This document shows, piece by piece, positions 34,682 through 43,450 of a DNA stretch of 64,000 nt. The notes beneath the pieces were generated by a model. It searched no databases, was not told the DNA's origin, and saw nothing but the letters and a program-made list of their open reading frames with translations. The position numbers and the translations under genes are program-made. Every line of letters begins with the position of its first letter. Position 1 is the stretch's first letter. Origin of the DNA: Halovenus marina (lineage in GTDB: Archaea; Halobacteriota; Halobacteria; Halobacteriales; Haloarculaceae); the NCBI RefSeq assembly GCF_051414115.1, contig NZ_JBLKNZ010000001.1, forward strand, positions 1,860,001 to 1,924,000, given 5' to 3'.

Positions 34682-34741
34682 ATGAGCGAGTGTCGTCGTA
34701 GACATACTTGGCGAACAGCACGCGGAGGCAAGCGGAAATGA
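34682..34741 (+). CDS. 19-codon leader ORF overlapping the pump start
   Basis: ATG 34682 to TGA 34739-34741 encodes 19 residues, strongly basic (7 Arg, 2 Lys, one Cys, one His). The ATG fits a leaderless start 28 nt after the TATA box. Its last codon and stop overlap the pump start in an ATGA. A Shine-Dalgarno GGAGG for the pump (34724-34728) lies inside it. I infer a translational coupling or attenuation device, and not a functional protein. Confidence 0.5.
   Translation: MSECRRRHTWRTARGGKRK
34724..34728 (+). promoter_or_regulatory. Shine-Dalgarno site of the RND pump
   Basis: GGAGG ends 9 nt before ATG 34738. Most genes here look leaderless, so this strong site supports the view that the pump is translated from inside a longer transcript. 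Confidence 0.55.
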
Positions 34742-37335
34742 GCCTCGCGGACCGCCTCTCGGAGACGATAACGACCTACAGCCGGGCCGTCATCGCCGTT
34801 ATGCTCGTCGTGACGGTTCTTGCAGGTGCCGGAATGGGAATGGTCGAACAGTCGTCGTCGCTCGACCAGTTCCAGGGCGACACCACGGAAGCGGAGAAGC
34901 TGAACTACATCGAGGACAGGGATAACTTCGCGACTGGCGACGAAAACTCGTCGACGGCACAGGTCATCCTCCGGGGCGAGAACGTCCTCTCGCAGGAGAT
35001 GCTAGTCGAGACACTTCAACTCCAGCAGGCGTTCCGAGACAACGAGACCATCGGCCCGACGCTCTCACAAAATCGGCCGACTGTCGGCGTGGCCAACCTG
35101 GTCGCAACGGCAGCGATACGCAGTCAGCAGGAGGCAGGACAGCAGACTGGTCCACCTACACTCGAAACACAGATTGCCGCGCTCGAGTCGATGAGTCCCG
35201 CTGCCTTCGAGCGAACGCTTCAGGCGGTGCTGGGAGACGGTGCGAGCGGACTCGCCTTCATGCCGACACACTACGAGATTGGGTCGACGAGCGCGAACGC
35301 GACGATGCTGCTCGTCACCCAAGAGATGGGCGGCAGTGCCGGTCAGGGCGGGACCGCACCAGAGGCGATCATCGACTCGCAACTGACCATGCAGACGCTC
35401 GCGAACGACTACGCGGAGGCGGGCGGCGGTGACGCCATCGTCTTCGGCGCCGGGATACTGAGCGAGGAGATCAACAACTCGATGGGTGACAGCCTCGCAA
35501 TCGTCGGGCCGCTCGCGCTCCTGTTTGTCCTCCTCGCGCTGATCATCGCGTACCGGGACCTGCTCGACATCCTACTCGGTCTGTTCGGCATCGTCGCCGT
35601 CCTCGTCTGGACGTTCGGCTTCATGGGCTGGGCCGGGATCAACTTCAACCAGTTGTTCATCGCAGTTCCGGTGTTACTGATCGGGCTCTCTATCGACTAC
35701 GCAATTCACATCTTCATGCGCCACCGCGAACAGCGCCAGGAGGTCGGTGAGTACGGCGACGACGACGTGCGTGGCTCGATGCGAGTCGCGCTTGCTGGCG
35801 TCGGGCTCGCGCTCGTCTGGGTGACAGCAACCACCGCAATCGGCTTCCTCTCGAATCTCACGAGTCCGGTCCCGCCGATACAGGACTTCGGTATCGTGAG
35901 TGCAGTTGGAATTACGGCCGCGCTGCTCATCTTCGGTACCCTGATCCCCGCGCTGAAAATCGAAGTCGACACGTTCCTCGAAGGGCGCGGGTTCTCCCGG
36001 AAAAAGCGCGCCTTCGGAACGGGCGGCGGTCGGTTCAGTCAGGCCATCTCCGTGGGCGCGACGATGGCCAGAAAGGCCCCGATGGTCATCCTCTTGCTGA
36101 CGGTCGTCGTGAGCGGTGTCGGAGCCTACGGAGCCACGCAGGTCGATACCAGCTTCAATCAGGAGGACTTCATCGCGGAGGACCCGCCCGCGTGGACGGA
36201 CAACCTCCCCGAACCCTTCCGGCCCAGCGAGTACACGATGAAGGAGAACCTCCAGTACGTCAACGAAAACTTCGTCCGCGAGGATTCACAGGCACAGATC
36301 CTCATCGAGGGAGAAATAACGAACCCCGACACGTTACAGCGGATCGCAGCGGCCGAACGCGCGGCCGCCGAAAGCGAGGTTGTCGTTACGCTCCCAGACG
36401 GTAACGCCGATATCCAGAGTCCGCTTCGGCTGATGCGAGCGGTCGCCGGGGAAAACGAGTCGTTCAACGCCACCTTCACTGCAGCAGGTGGCGGCCCGAC
36501 CACCGCACCCGACCAGAACATCGAACAGCTCTACGACGAACTGTTCGCCGTCGCACCGGAGCAGGCCCGCAACGTCATCAACCGAGTAGACGGCAACTAC
36601 GAGGCGCTCCGGATGGTCATCTCGACGAGCGGAACGGCGTCGATGAGCGACGTGACGAGCGAGATGCGAATTATCGCAGACGGGATCAACGGGAACGGAA
36701 TCGAGGCGACTGCGACCGGCCAGACCATCCTGTTCGACATCGTGCAGAAACAACTGTTCGATACGGTCATCCAGAGCCTGCTGATCACGCTCGTCGCAGT
36801 CTTCGCCTTCCTGATGGTCGCCTACCGGATCACCGACGGCAGTGCGACACTCGGCGTGATCACGCTGCTTCCCGTCGTGTTCAGCGTCTCGTGGATTCTC
36901 GGCACGATGTACCTGCTTGGAATCCCGTTCAACGTCATGACGGGAATGATCACGAGCCTGACTGTCGGACTCGGCGTCGCCTACAGCATCCACATGAGCG
37001 AGCGGTACAAACTCGAACTCGACCGGACAGGCTCGGTCTGGGAAGCGATGTCCAGAGCGACCACAGGCACGGGTGGCGCACTGCTGGGCAGCGCCGCAAC
37101 GACGGTCGGTGGCTTCGGCGTGCTCGCATTCGCTATCCTCCCGCCACTCCAGCAGTTCGGGATCATCACCGGGATGACGATCATCTACGCGTTCCTCGCG
37201 AGCGTGCTCGTCCTCCCGAGTCTGCTCGCCCTCTGGACGAGATATCTCGGTCCGGAGGTTTCCTTCGACGTGCCGGCTGGGGAGTTCCCAGCGGCCAGCG
37301 ACAGCGGGACAGTCGAGGAAGCGCAGGACGACTGA
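34738..37335 (+). CDS. RND/MMPL family exporter
   Basis: This 865-residue exporter has 12 helices in two halves. Each half has one helix, a large external loop (about 40-255 and 465-690), then five helices. SSD-like stretches DLLDILLGLFGIVAVLVWTF and GLSIDYAIHIFMRHREQ, repeated as GLGVAYSIHMSERYKLE in the second half, carry the membrane acidic or polar residues expected for proton coupling. Archaeal MMPL proteins export lipids, steroids or drugs; the substrate is unknown. The gene sits behind a palindromic operator and a 19-codon leader ORF, suggesting inducible expression. A TTG start 10 codons upstream was rejected. Confidence 0.9.
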   Translation: MSLADRLSETITTYSRAVIAVMLVVTVLAGAGMGMVEQSSSLDQFQGDTTEAEKLNYIEDRDNFATGDENSSTAQVILRGENVLSQEMLVETLQLQQAFRDNETIGPTLSQNRPTVGVANLVATAAIRSQQEAGQQTGPPTLETQIAALESMSPAAFERTLQAVLGDGASGLAFMPTHYEIGSTSANATMLLVTQEMGGSAGQGGTAPEAIIDSQLTMQTLANDYAEAGGGDAIVFGAGILSEEINNSMGDSLAIVGPLALLFVLLALIIAYRDLLDILLGLFGIVAVLVWTFGFMGWAGINFNQLFIAVPVLLIGLSIDYAIHIFMRHREQRQEVGEYGDDDVRGSMRVALAGVGLALVWVTATTAIGFLSNLTSPVPPIQDFGIVSAVGITAALLIFGTLIPALKIEVDTFLEGRGFSRKKRAFGTGGGRFSQAISVGATMARKAPMVILLLTVVVSGVGAYGATQVDTSFNQEDFIAEDPPAWTDNLPEPFRPSEYTMKENLQYVNENFVREDSQAQILIEGEITNPDTLQRIAAAERAAAESEVVVTLPDGNADIQSPLRLMRAVAGENESFNATFTAAGGGPTTAPDQNIEQLYDELFAVAPEQARNVINRVDGNYEALRMVISTSGTASMSDVTSEMRIIADGINGNGIEATATGQTILFDIVQKQLFDTVIQSLLITLVAVFAFLMVAYRITDGSATLGVITLLPVVFSVSWILGTMYLLGIPFNVMTGMITSLTVGLGVAYSIHMSERYKLELDRTGSVWEAMSRATTGTGGALLGSAATTVGGFGVLAFAILPPLQQFGIITGMTIIYAFLASVLVLPSLLALWTRYLGPEVSFDVPAGEFPAASDSGTVEEAQDD

Positions 37336-37400
37336 TACTGTCCCATCTCGTGTACTTCCAGAGGCGTAACAGTCAAACAGCGACCGACCGAACTGTGGGT

Positions 37401-37817
37401 ATGTCCGAAGCGGAACAGCGCCAGATCCGGTGTCTCGTCGCCAAGGTCGGACTCGACGGGCACGACCGGGGGGCACACGTCATCTCTCGGGCGTTCCGGG
37501 ACGCCGGGTTCGAGGTCATCTACTCAGGACTTCACCGTGAACCCGAAGAAATTGTTCAGGCCGCCGTTCAGGAGGACGTCGACGTACTCGGCATCTCGAT
37601 TCTCTCGGGAGCACACGACACGCTCGTCCCCGAGATAATCGAGGGACTCAAGTCGTACGGTGCGTTCGATGACACGCTCGTCCTCGTCGGCGGGATCATC
37701 CCAGACGAAGACGAGCAGGAACTGAAGGCGATGGGCGTCGCGGAAGTGTTCGGTCCCGGCGCGTCGATGGACGAGATGATCACCTTCGTCAGGGAGAACG
37801 CACCCGACCGGTCATGA
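37401..37817 (+). CDS. mcmB: Methylmalonyl-CoA mutase, B12-binding subunit
   Basis: This 138-residue protein contains only the cobalamin-binding Rossmann domain. The signature D19-x-H21-x-x-G24 (GLDGHDRG) provides the base-off His ligand, followed by the SILSGAH and GGIIPDED loops. It should pair with a separately encoded catalytic subunit, not present here, to interconvert methylmalonyl- and succinyl-CoA. It lies 40 nt before meaB. Confidence 0.93.
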   Translation: MSEAEQRQIRCLVAKVGLDGHDRGAHVISRAFRDAGFEVIYSGLHREPEEIVQAAVQEDVDVLGISILSGAHDTLVPEIIEGLKSYGAFDDTLVLVGGIIPDEDEQELKAMGVAEVFGPGASMDEMITFVRENAPDRS

Positions 37818-37857
37818 CCGGGAACCGCAGTCGATCAGCGGCGCTCTGGAGTCACAG

Positions 37858-38862
37858 ATGAGTGACCTCGTTTCGGAGTTGCTGGCAGGCGACCATCGCG
37901 CACTCGCGAGAGTCATCACGAACATCGAAAACCGCGAGGACGGGTATCGGGATGTCGTCGCTCGACTGCATCCCCACACCGGGGACGCGCGGGTCATCGG
38001 CGTCACCGGGTCGCCGGGGTCGGGGAAGTCGACACTCGTGGACAGACTCGCGAGTGCGTACCGCGAGCAGGGGCTGACGGTCGGCGTCATCGCAATCGAC
38101 CCGTCCTCGCCCTTTACCGGCGGCGCAGTGCTGGGTGACCGCATCCGGATGGCATCGAACGTCGGCGACATGGAGGTGTTCGTCCGCTCGATGTCGGCCC
38201 GCGGGAGCCTCGGCGGTCTCTCGACGGCGACGACCGACGCGGTTCGCGCGCTCGACGCCTTCGGGAAAGACCGGATCATCATCGAGACGGTCGGCGCGGG
38301 CCAAAACGAGATAGATATCGTCAAAACCGCGGATACGGTCGCGGTGCTAGTACCGCCCGGAAGCGGTGACGACGTCCAGATGCTCAAAGCCGGAATCTTG
38401 GAGATCGGCGACCTGTTCGTCGTCAACAAGGCCGACCTGTCGGGCGCAGACCGGACGGTTCGGGAACTCCACGAGATGCTCGAATACGGACGTGAGGCGC
38501 CCGAGGCCGTCGCAGACGAGGACAGCGCGGCGGAATCGGAGTGGCATCCGCCCGTGATCGAAACGGTCGCAACCGAAGGAACCGGCATCGAAGACGTGCT
38601 CGATACACTGGATTCACACAGCGAGTACTTGCTTCGGTCGGGACGCGACGAGGAGTTACGCCGACGGCGCTACCGCGAGGAGATCCAGACGCTACTCCGA
38701 GAGGACATCAACGGACTGCTCGCGGAAGAAATCGACTCCCGTGGCGGACTCGACCAGTTCGTCGACCGCGTGTGTGCGGGCGAGACGGACCCGTACACCG
38801 TCGCCGACGAACTCCTCGAACCAGTCGCAGACTGCATGACCAGCGAGAATGCAGACGAGTGA
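37858..38862 (+). CDS. meaB: Methylmalonyl-CoA mutase-associated GTPase MeaB
   Basis: This 334-residue G3E GTPase guards and reactivates methylmalonyl-CoA mutase and gates cofactor loading. G1 motif GSPGSGKS lies at 51-58, with IDPSSPFTGGAVLGDRIRM, the ETVGAGQNEIDI switch and VNKADLSGAD (G4). The C-terminal helices provide dimerisation. A GGAG site lies 8 nt before ATG 37858, so the two-gene transcript probably reinitiates here. It converges with the DUF2270 gene. Confidence 0.94.
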   Translation: MSDLVSELLAGDHRALARVITNIENREDGYRDVVARLHPHTGDARVIGVTGSPGSGKSTLVDRLASAYREQGLTVGVIAIDPSSPFTGGAVLGDRIRMASNVGDMEVFVRSMSARGSLGGLSTATTDAVRALDAFGKDRIIIETVGAGQNEIDIVKTADTVAVLVPPGSGDDVQMLKAGILEIGDLFVVNKADLSGADRTVRELHEMLEYGREAPEAVADEDSAAESEWHPPVIETVATEGTGIEDVLDTLDSHSEYLLRSGRDEELRRRRYREEIQTLLREDINGLLAEEIDSRGGLDQFVDRVCAGETDPYTVADELLEPVADCMTSENADE

Positions 38863-38878
38863 GAGCGGTCGGAACGCA

Positions 38879-39586
38879 CTATTTCCAGTCGTCAGTGTCG
38901 GTCTCGGACTGGAGTTCGCCTTTCGCTTTCCGACCACTCGGCCAGAACGTCAGCAGGAACACAATCGCGTAGAACAGCCCGACGCTCGTGAGAACGAGCG
39001 CACCGGAGATGCCGCCGACAGCGGCCGTCTCGACGACGCTGGTCGATGGCGACGCAAACACGGTCAGTCGGACGACCCACGCGAACAGCAACACCGATAT
39101 GAGGGGAAGATAGACCCGTCGAAGCCGACGAGCGATCGCCTCGCGAACAGGTATCTTTATCGTCGGTTCGCGCAGGTCTTCGCTGAGCAGTTCGCGCCAG
39201 GCCGTCTGCTCGACACCTTCGGGGTCGAGTGCGTTCGCAAACACGTTCTCCTCGAGGAGTCGCACCCGGGACCGCCAGATGTCGTAGACCCGATATCGGC
39301 GGGCTTCGATCCCCAGAAAGACAGTGACCATCACAACCCCGACGAGGAGAATGTAGTGTGGGCGTGAATCGGCAGAGAACGCCCAGGTGAGCAGCGTCGC
39401 AGCGAGCACGACAGCCCAGTTTGTCGTCCTGTCGATCCGCGTCCGCCACGAGGTGGTGCGGCCGAGTTCGCCACGATATGTGTGTGCCATCAGCGAGAGA
39501 AAATCGGACCGGTCGGTGGCCGCCTCACCGGCGATTTCGCGTTCTTCGGGTGATTCCGGATCGAAATCGCCCTGAATGTCCGACAT
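38879..39586 (-). CDS. DUF2270 membrane protein
   Basis: From ATG 39586 the protein has 235 residues. MAHTYRGELGRTTSWRTRID, then two helices, IEARRYRVYDIWRSRVRLLEEN and two more C-terminal helices match the DUF2270 pattern. No function is known. The very long open frame upstream of this ATG is antisense to the hydrolase and was rejected. A box near 39611-39618 is 28 nt from the start, supporting it. Confidence 0.87.
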   Translation of the reverse strand: MSDIQGDFDPESPEEREIAGEAATDRSDFLSLMAHTYRGELGRTTSWRTRIDRTTNWAVVLAATLLTWAFSADSRPHYILLVGVVMVTVFLGIEARRYRVYDIWRSRVRLLEENVFANALDPEGVEQTAWRELLSEDLREPTIKIPVREAIARRLRRVYLPLISVLLFAWVVRLTVFASPSTSVVETAAVGGISGALVLTSVGLFYAIVFLLTFWPSGRKAKGELQSETDTDDWK

Positions 39587-39700
39587 ACGTTCACATACGA
39601 AAAGGGGGTAAGTAAACCCCAGCCACGAACGAATCCTATCCCCCGAGGGCCTGCACCCGCAGATGTAACTTATAACACCAGGTGACACATAGTGAGTACT

Positions 39701-40636
39701 ATGAAACTCCGAAACGTCCTGCTCGGTGTCGCGGGTACAGTCGGCGGGATTGCAGTCGCGAACAGGGTTCTCGCTGGCGACGACAGCGAGTTCGAGCCAT
39801 TTCTCGACGGCGAAACGGGAACGTACCGCTGGCGCGGGTTCGATATCGCCTACACCGAACACGGCGACCCAGAGAATCAGGATCTCCTCTTGATCCACGG
39901 GACGAGTGTGGCGGCGTCGAGCCACGAGTACCACGCCGTCGTCGACGAACTCAGCGAGGAGTTTCACATCATCGCGCCGGACCTGCCCGGCTTTGGACAC
40001 TCGGACCGCCCGCCGCTTCTGTACTCCGGGGCGCTGTACGAGACGTTCGTCGCGGACGCGATTACAGATCTCACCGACGAACCGCCGGTCGTCGTCGGGT
40101 CGTCGCTGTCCAGTTCCTACGTCGCCGCAGCGGCCGAAACTGTCGATGTGGACCGACTCGTGTTGGTCTGTCCGACGGACTCCTCGATGGGCAACCGAAA
40201 CGTCTGGGTGCGTGGAATAGTTCGCTCGCCGGTCGTCGGCGAAGGACTGTTTAATCTCATCACCAGCAAGGCATCGCTCCGGCATTTCAACGCTGACCAC
40301 GGCTACTACGACCCTGATGCACTCTCCGACGTGGTGCTCGACTACGAGTATCAGACCGCCCACCAACCCGGCGCGCGCTTCGCACCAGCCTCGTTTTTGA
40401 GCGGCTTTCTCGACCCCGAGACCGAACTGGCGGACGCACTGCAGGCCGTCGATGCACCCGTGACGCTCGTGTGGGGTCGAAACACCGAGGTGGCGCCGCT
40501 CGACCGGGGACGCGAACTCGCTGAAACTGCCGATGCCGGGTTCGTCGTCTTCGACCAGGCCAAACTCCTCCCTCACTGTGAACACCCCGGACAATTCGTG
40601 TCGGTTGTCCGAGACGACATCGCTGTCGAGCAGTAA
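39701..40636 (+). CDS. Alpha/beta hydrolase
   Basis: This 311-residue hydrolase has an N-terminal hydrophobic stretch (LLGVAGTVGGIAVANRVLAG) that may anchor it in the membrane. HGTS provides the oxyanion loop, DLPGFGHSDRP is classical, the nucleophile Ser lies in VVGSSLSSSY, and the catalytic His in LLPHCEHPGQF. The substrate is unknown. The TATA-like CTTATAAC (39669-39676) is about 28 nt before ATG 39701, favouring it over a GTG 9 nt upstream. Confidence 0.87.
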   Translation: MKLRNVLLGVAGTVGGIAVANRVLAGDDSEFEPFLDGETGTYRWRGFDIAYTEHGDPENQDLLLIHGTSVAASSHEYHAVVDELSEEFHIIAPDLPGFGHSDRPPLLYSGALYETFVADAITDLTDEPPVVVGSSLSSSYVAAAAETVDVDRLVLVCPTDSSMGNRNVWVRGIVRSPVVGEGLFNLITSKASLRHFNADHGYYDPDALSDVVLDYEYQTAHQPGARFAPASFLSGFLDPETELADALQAVDAPVTLVWGRNTEVAPLDRGRELAETADAGFVVFDQAKLLPHCEHPGQFVSVVRDDIAVEQ

Positions 40637-40658
40637 CTCGACAGATTGAGATCGGCCC

Positions 40659-40691
40659 TTTTTGCTTCCTCAGCTACCAGAGAGCGTTTTT
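40659..40691 (+). terminator. Double T-run downstream of the hydrolase
   Basis: Two T5 runs (40659-40663 and 40687-40691) follow the hydrolase stop by 23 and 51 nt. They probably end its transcript before the next promoter. Confidence 0.45.
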
Positions 40692-40722
40692 CTGCAGTTG
40701 TGTATATTCCTATCGAAATATG

Positions 40723-40733
40723 TTACACTGTAA
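40723..40733. promoter_or_regulatory. Palindrome upstream of the TbsP-like gene
   Basis: TTACA-C-TGTAA is a perfect 5-bp inverted repeat just upstream of the TATA-like ATTAAAT box. It could be an operator for autoregulation or another regulator. Confidence 0.4.
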
Positions 40734-40750
40734 TAATATTGGCCAGAACT

Positions 40751-40757
40751 ATTAAAT
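40751..40757 (+). promoter_or_regulatory. TATA-like box of the TbsP-like gene
   Basis: ATTAAAT is centred about 32 nt before ATG 40786. It lies in an AT-rich gap (40637-40785) with no other gene. Confidence 0.45.
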
Positions 40758-40785
40758 GCAATACTCTCCCTGTATATGAAATAAG

Positions 40786-41604
40786 ATGCTCGAATCAGAC
40801 CTGTTTGAGGAAAGCGTCGGGGCGGTGCTGTCCACAGCGCTCGAACACGCAACCGACGAAGCATTTGTAATCAACCCATCACAGCATGCGATCGAGCGGG
40901 TCGTCGAAGCGCTCGATTCGATGGACGACCCGCCGTCGATCCGGCTGTTCGTCGACGAAGAACCGATGAAGGCACTCACCGACGACTTTCTGGTCGCGAG
41001 TGTCGTCGCTGATCTCGTTGTCAACGACACGCTCTCGATTCGGACACTCGCTACGGTTCCGCGACACGCGCTCGTGTTGACCGAAGCCGGACTCGTCTCA
41101 GTTATCGAAGGAAAGGGCGAAGCCGCAGGGCTGACAACAGGTGTCGAGGACTTCGTCGCCAATCTGTACGCGCGATACGAGGACGAGTGGGCAGATGCCG
41201 AGGAGTTCTCGCTGCGAACGCCTGCGCTCTCACACGTCAGAGAGACACTCGAATCGGACATCAGCCCCGAGGCGGTGGCCGATTTCGACGAGATCCTGGA
41301 GACGCTCGACACTGCCCGTGGAGATGGTGACGGGCTAGACGAAGTGGAGATCAGCCTGCTCGTCGCGGCGAAAAACAACGTCCTCCTGTACGACATCAGC
41401 CGGTGGGGCGAGGATATCCGGCTGGCGAGCAAGGCGACCTTTTCCCGGAGCAAGAATCAACTCGAAGACGCCGGTATTATCGAGACGGAGAAGGTCCCGA
41501 TCGAGGTGGGTCGACCGCGGCTCCGGCTCAAACTCGGCTCCAGCGAACTGGAGACCGCCTCGCCGTCCGAACTGGTCGAACAGACCCGGTCGGCGCTCGC
41601 GTAG
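40786..41604 (+). CDS. tbsP: TbsP-like transcription regulator (DUF5821)
   Basis: This 272-residue protein shows, from memory of the haloarchaeal family, the expected layout: an N-terminal alpha/beta domain (about 1-160; AFVINPSQHAIERVV, LTTGVEDFVANLY) and a C-terminal winged helix (EVEISLLVAAKNNVLLYDISRWGEDI, ASKATFSRSKNQLEDAGIIETEKV, GRPRLRLKLG). TbsP in Haloferax cooperates with TrmB to control gluconeogenic genes. The assignment rests on remembered family sequence and not a search. A palindrome and TATA box lie upstream, and a T6 run follows the gene. Confidence 0.78.
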   Translation: MLESDLFEESVGAVLSTALEHATDEAFVINPSQHAIERVVEALDSMDDPPSIRLFVDEEPMKALTDDFLVASVVADLVVNDTLSIRTLATVPRHALVLTEAGLVSVIEGKGEAAGLTTGVEDFVANLYARYEDEWADAEEFSLRTPALSHVRETLESDISPEAVADFDEILETLDTARGDGDGLDEVEISLLVAAKNNVLLYDISRWGEDIRLASKATFSRSKNQLEDAGIIETEKVPIEVGRPRLRLKLGSSELETASPSELVEQTRSALA

Positions 41605-41620
41605 GTTCGTCCCCCGACGC

Positions 41621-41626
41621 TTTTTT
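41621..41626 (+). terminator. T6 run between tbsP and the YcaO gene
   Basis: Six T residues lie 17 nt after the tbsP stop. The same AT-rich patch (to about 41628) is about 26 nt before ATG 41650, so it may both end tbsP transcription and serve as promoter for the YcaO gene. Confidence 0.45.
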
Positions 41627-41649
41627 AGCCGCCAGCCGTCCGGACAGGT

Positions 41650-43347
41650 ATGACAGTAGGTATTGTCGGTTCCGGGCCCGGCGCAGCGGCGGTCGAGACC
41701 GCTCTCGACGACGTCGGTGTCTCGACCCGATCGATCGATGTCGAGGAGTTCGAGGCGGTCGAGACTGCAGTCGTGATCGGACAGACAGGGGAGACCGTCT
41801 TCGAGCGGGCGAACGAGCGAGCGCTCGCCGAGGGAACAGACTGGGTCGCCGTCGAACTCGGCGGCGTCGGCGGGATCCCGATCGTCGACGCCGCCGTCTC
41901 GGGCTTTGCGCCCGACTCGGGCTGTTACGAGTGTCTCAGCGGCCGCGTCAGCGCCAACCTCGACCCACAGGCCGAACCCGCCGCAGCACCCGCCGCACAC
42001 ACTGCCCGATTCGCTGGCGCAGTCGCCGGACGGGAAGTCGCGCGTGCGGTCACCGGCGACGCGGACATCTTCGGGCGCGTAGTCATCGTCCCCTTCGACG
42101 AGCGGGAGTTTCTGCCACTTCCGAACTGCGTCTGTGACGACGGGCGAACGCAGAACCTCGACCGCGAGTGGGTCGACCGAGGGATCGAGGAGTCACTCGC
42201 CCGCGCCGAGCGAGCAATCGACGACCAGTTCGGTCTCGTGGCGGAAGTCGGCGAGGCCGAATCCTTTCCCGTTCCCTACTATCTCGCCCACAACTGCGAT
42301 ACTGCGGGCTTTAGCGACGCGAGCGCCGCCCGCGACGCGGCTGGCGTCGACGCCGACTGGAACGCCGCCTTCATGAAAGCGGTCGGAGAGGCGCTCGAAC
42401 GGTACTGCGCTGGCGTCTACCGGACTGATAGCTTCGAGACGGGAACACCTGAGGAGACAGCAAACGCCGTCGCTCCGGACGCATTCGTCACCGAGTACGA
42501 CCCCAACACGGAGTCCATCGAGTGGGTCGAGGGGGAGGACCTCGTGACCGGAGCGCCCGTCTCGCTTCCGGCCGAGTTCGTCCACTACCCGCCACCGAGC
42601 AGACGCTATCGGTCGGCAGTCACGACGGGGCTGGGGCTCGGAAACAGCACCGTCGAGGCGCTGCTCGCGGGGCTGTACGAGGTGATCGAACGGGACGCGA
42701 TGATGCTGTCGTGGTACTCAACGTTCGAACCGCTGGAACTCGCCGTCGACGACGAAACCGTCGAGACGCTCACTGACCGGGCGCAGGCGGAGTCACTTTC
42801 GCTGACCCCGCTGTTGCTGACCCAGGACGTGGACATTCCGGTGGTTGCGGTCGCCGCCCACCGCGATGAGTGGCCGTCGCTCGCGTTCGGAACGGGCGCG
42901 CACCTCGATGTCACGCGCGCCACGGAATCGGCGGCCGCCGAGGCGATACAGAACTGGATGGAGTTGCGCGGGATGGGCGAGGACGACGCGGCGGCCGCCG
43001 CTGGCGCGATCGGTCGGTACGCGGGACTGCCCGACTCGGTGGCGTCGTTTATCGACGCCGAGACGACCGTGCCAGCGGATTCGGTCGGTCCCGACGAAGT
43101 TCCGAAGGGCAGAGACCAGCTGGAGGCAGTCCTCGACCGGATCGAACGCGCCGACCTGAACGCGTACGGCGCCGACCTGACTACCAGAGACGTGGCTGCG
43201 GTCGGCTTCGACGCAGTTCGGGCGGTCGTCCCGTCGGCCCAGCCGCTCTTTCTCGGCGACGCCTACTTCGGCGAGCGCGCCCGGTCGGTGCCCGAAACGC
43301 TCGGGTTCGAGGCACGTCTCGACCGCGACCATCATCCGTTCCCCTGA
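41650..43347 (+). CDS. YcaO-family cyclodehydratase-like protein with ThiF-like N-terminus
   Basis: This protein has 565 residues. Residues 1-170 form a short Rossmann-like/E1-type part with a likely structural zinc site (C92, C95, C160, C162). The YcaO domain (about 190-565) has ATP/Mg-binding Glu clusters in KAVGEALERYCAG and VEALLAGLYEVIERDAM. The chain ends in HPFP, like the Pro-rich C-termini of azoline-forming YcaO enzymes. YcaO proteins activate backbone amides with ATP to make azolines or thioamides. No leader-binding (RRE) domain is evident and no TfuA gene or Cys/Ser/Thr-rich precursor lies nearby, so the substrate is unknown. Confidence 0.85.
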   Translation: MTVGIVGSGPGAAAVETALDDVGVSTRSIDVEEFEAVETAVVIGQTGETVFERANERALAEGTDWVAVELGGVGGIPIVDAAVSGFAPDSGCYECLSGRVSANLDPQAEPAAAPAAHTARFAGAVAGREVARAVTGDADIFGRVVIVPFDEREFLPLPNCVCDDGRTQNLDREWVDRGIEESLARAERAIDDQFGLVAEVGEAESFPVPYYLAHNCDTAGFSDASAARDAAGVDADWNAAFMKAVGEALERYCAGVYRTDSFETGTPEETANAVAPDAFVTEYDPNTESIEWVEGEDLVTGAPVSLPAEFVHYPPPSRRYRSAVTTGLGLGNSTVEALLAGLYEVIERDAMMLSWYSTFEPLELAVDDETVETLTDRAQAESLSLTPLLLTQDVDIPVVAVAAHRDEWPSLAFGTGAHLDVTRATESAAAEAIQNWMELRGMGEDDAAAAAGAIGRYAGLPDSVASFIDAETTVPADSVGPDEVPKGRDQLEAVLDRIERADLNAYGADLTTRDVAAVGFDAVRAVVPSAQPLFLGDAYFGERARSVPETLGFEARLDRDHHPFP

Positions 43348-43450
43348 GTGATTGTACTCGGGCCTGACCGACATCCCATCTCTGCCCATGTGTGCTGTTC
43401 CGTGCTACCGCACGGCATTCTTTTCACGTCAGAAGCCGAACGTTTACAGT

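Noticed and set aside
39587..40594. Long upstream extension of the DUF2270 frame
   Set aside because: The extension is antisense to the alpha/beta hydrolase; a promoter box fits the internal ATG at 39586.
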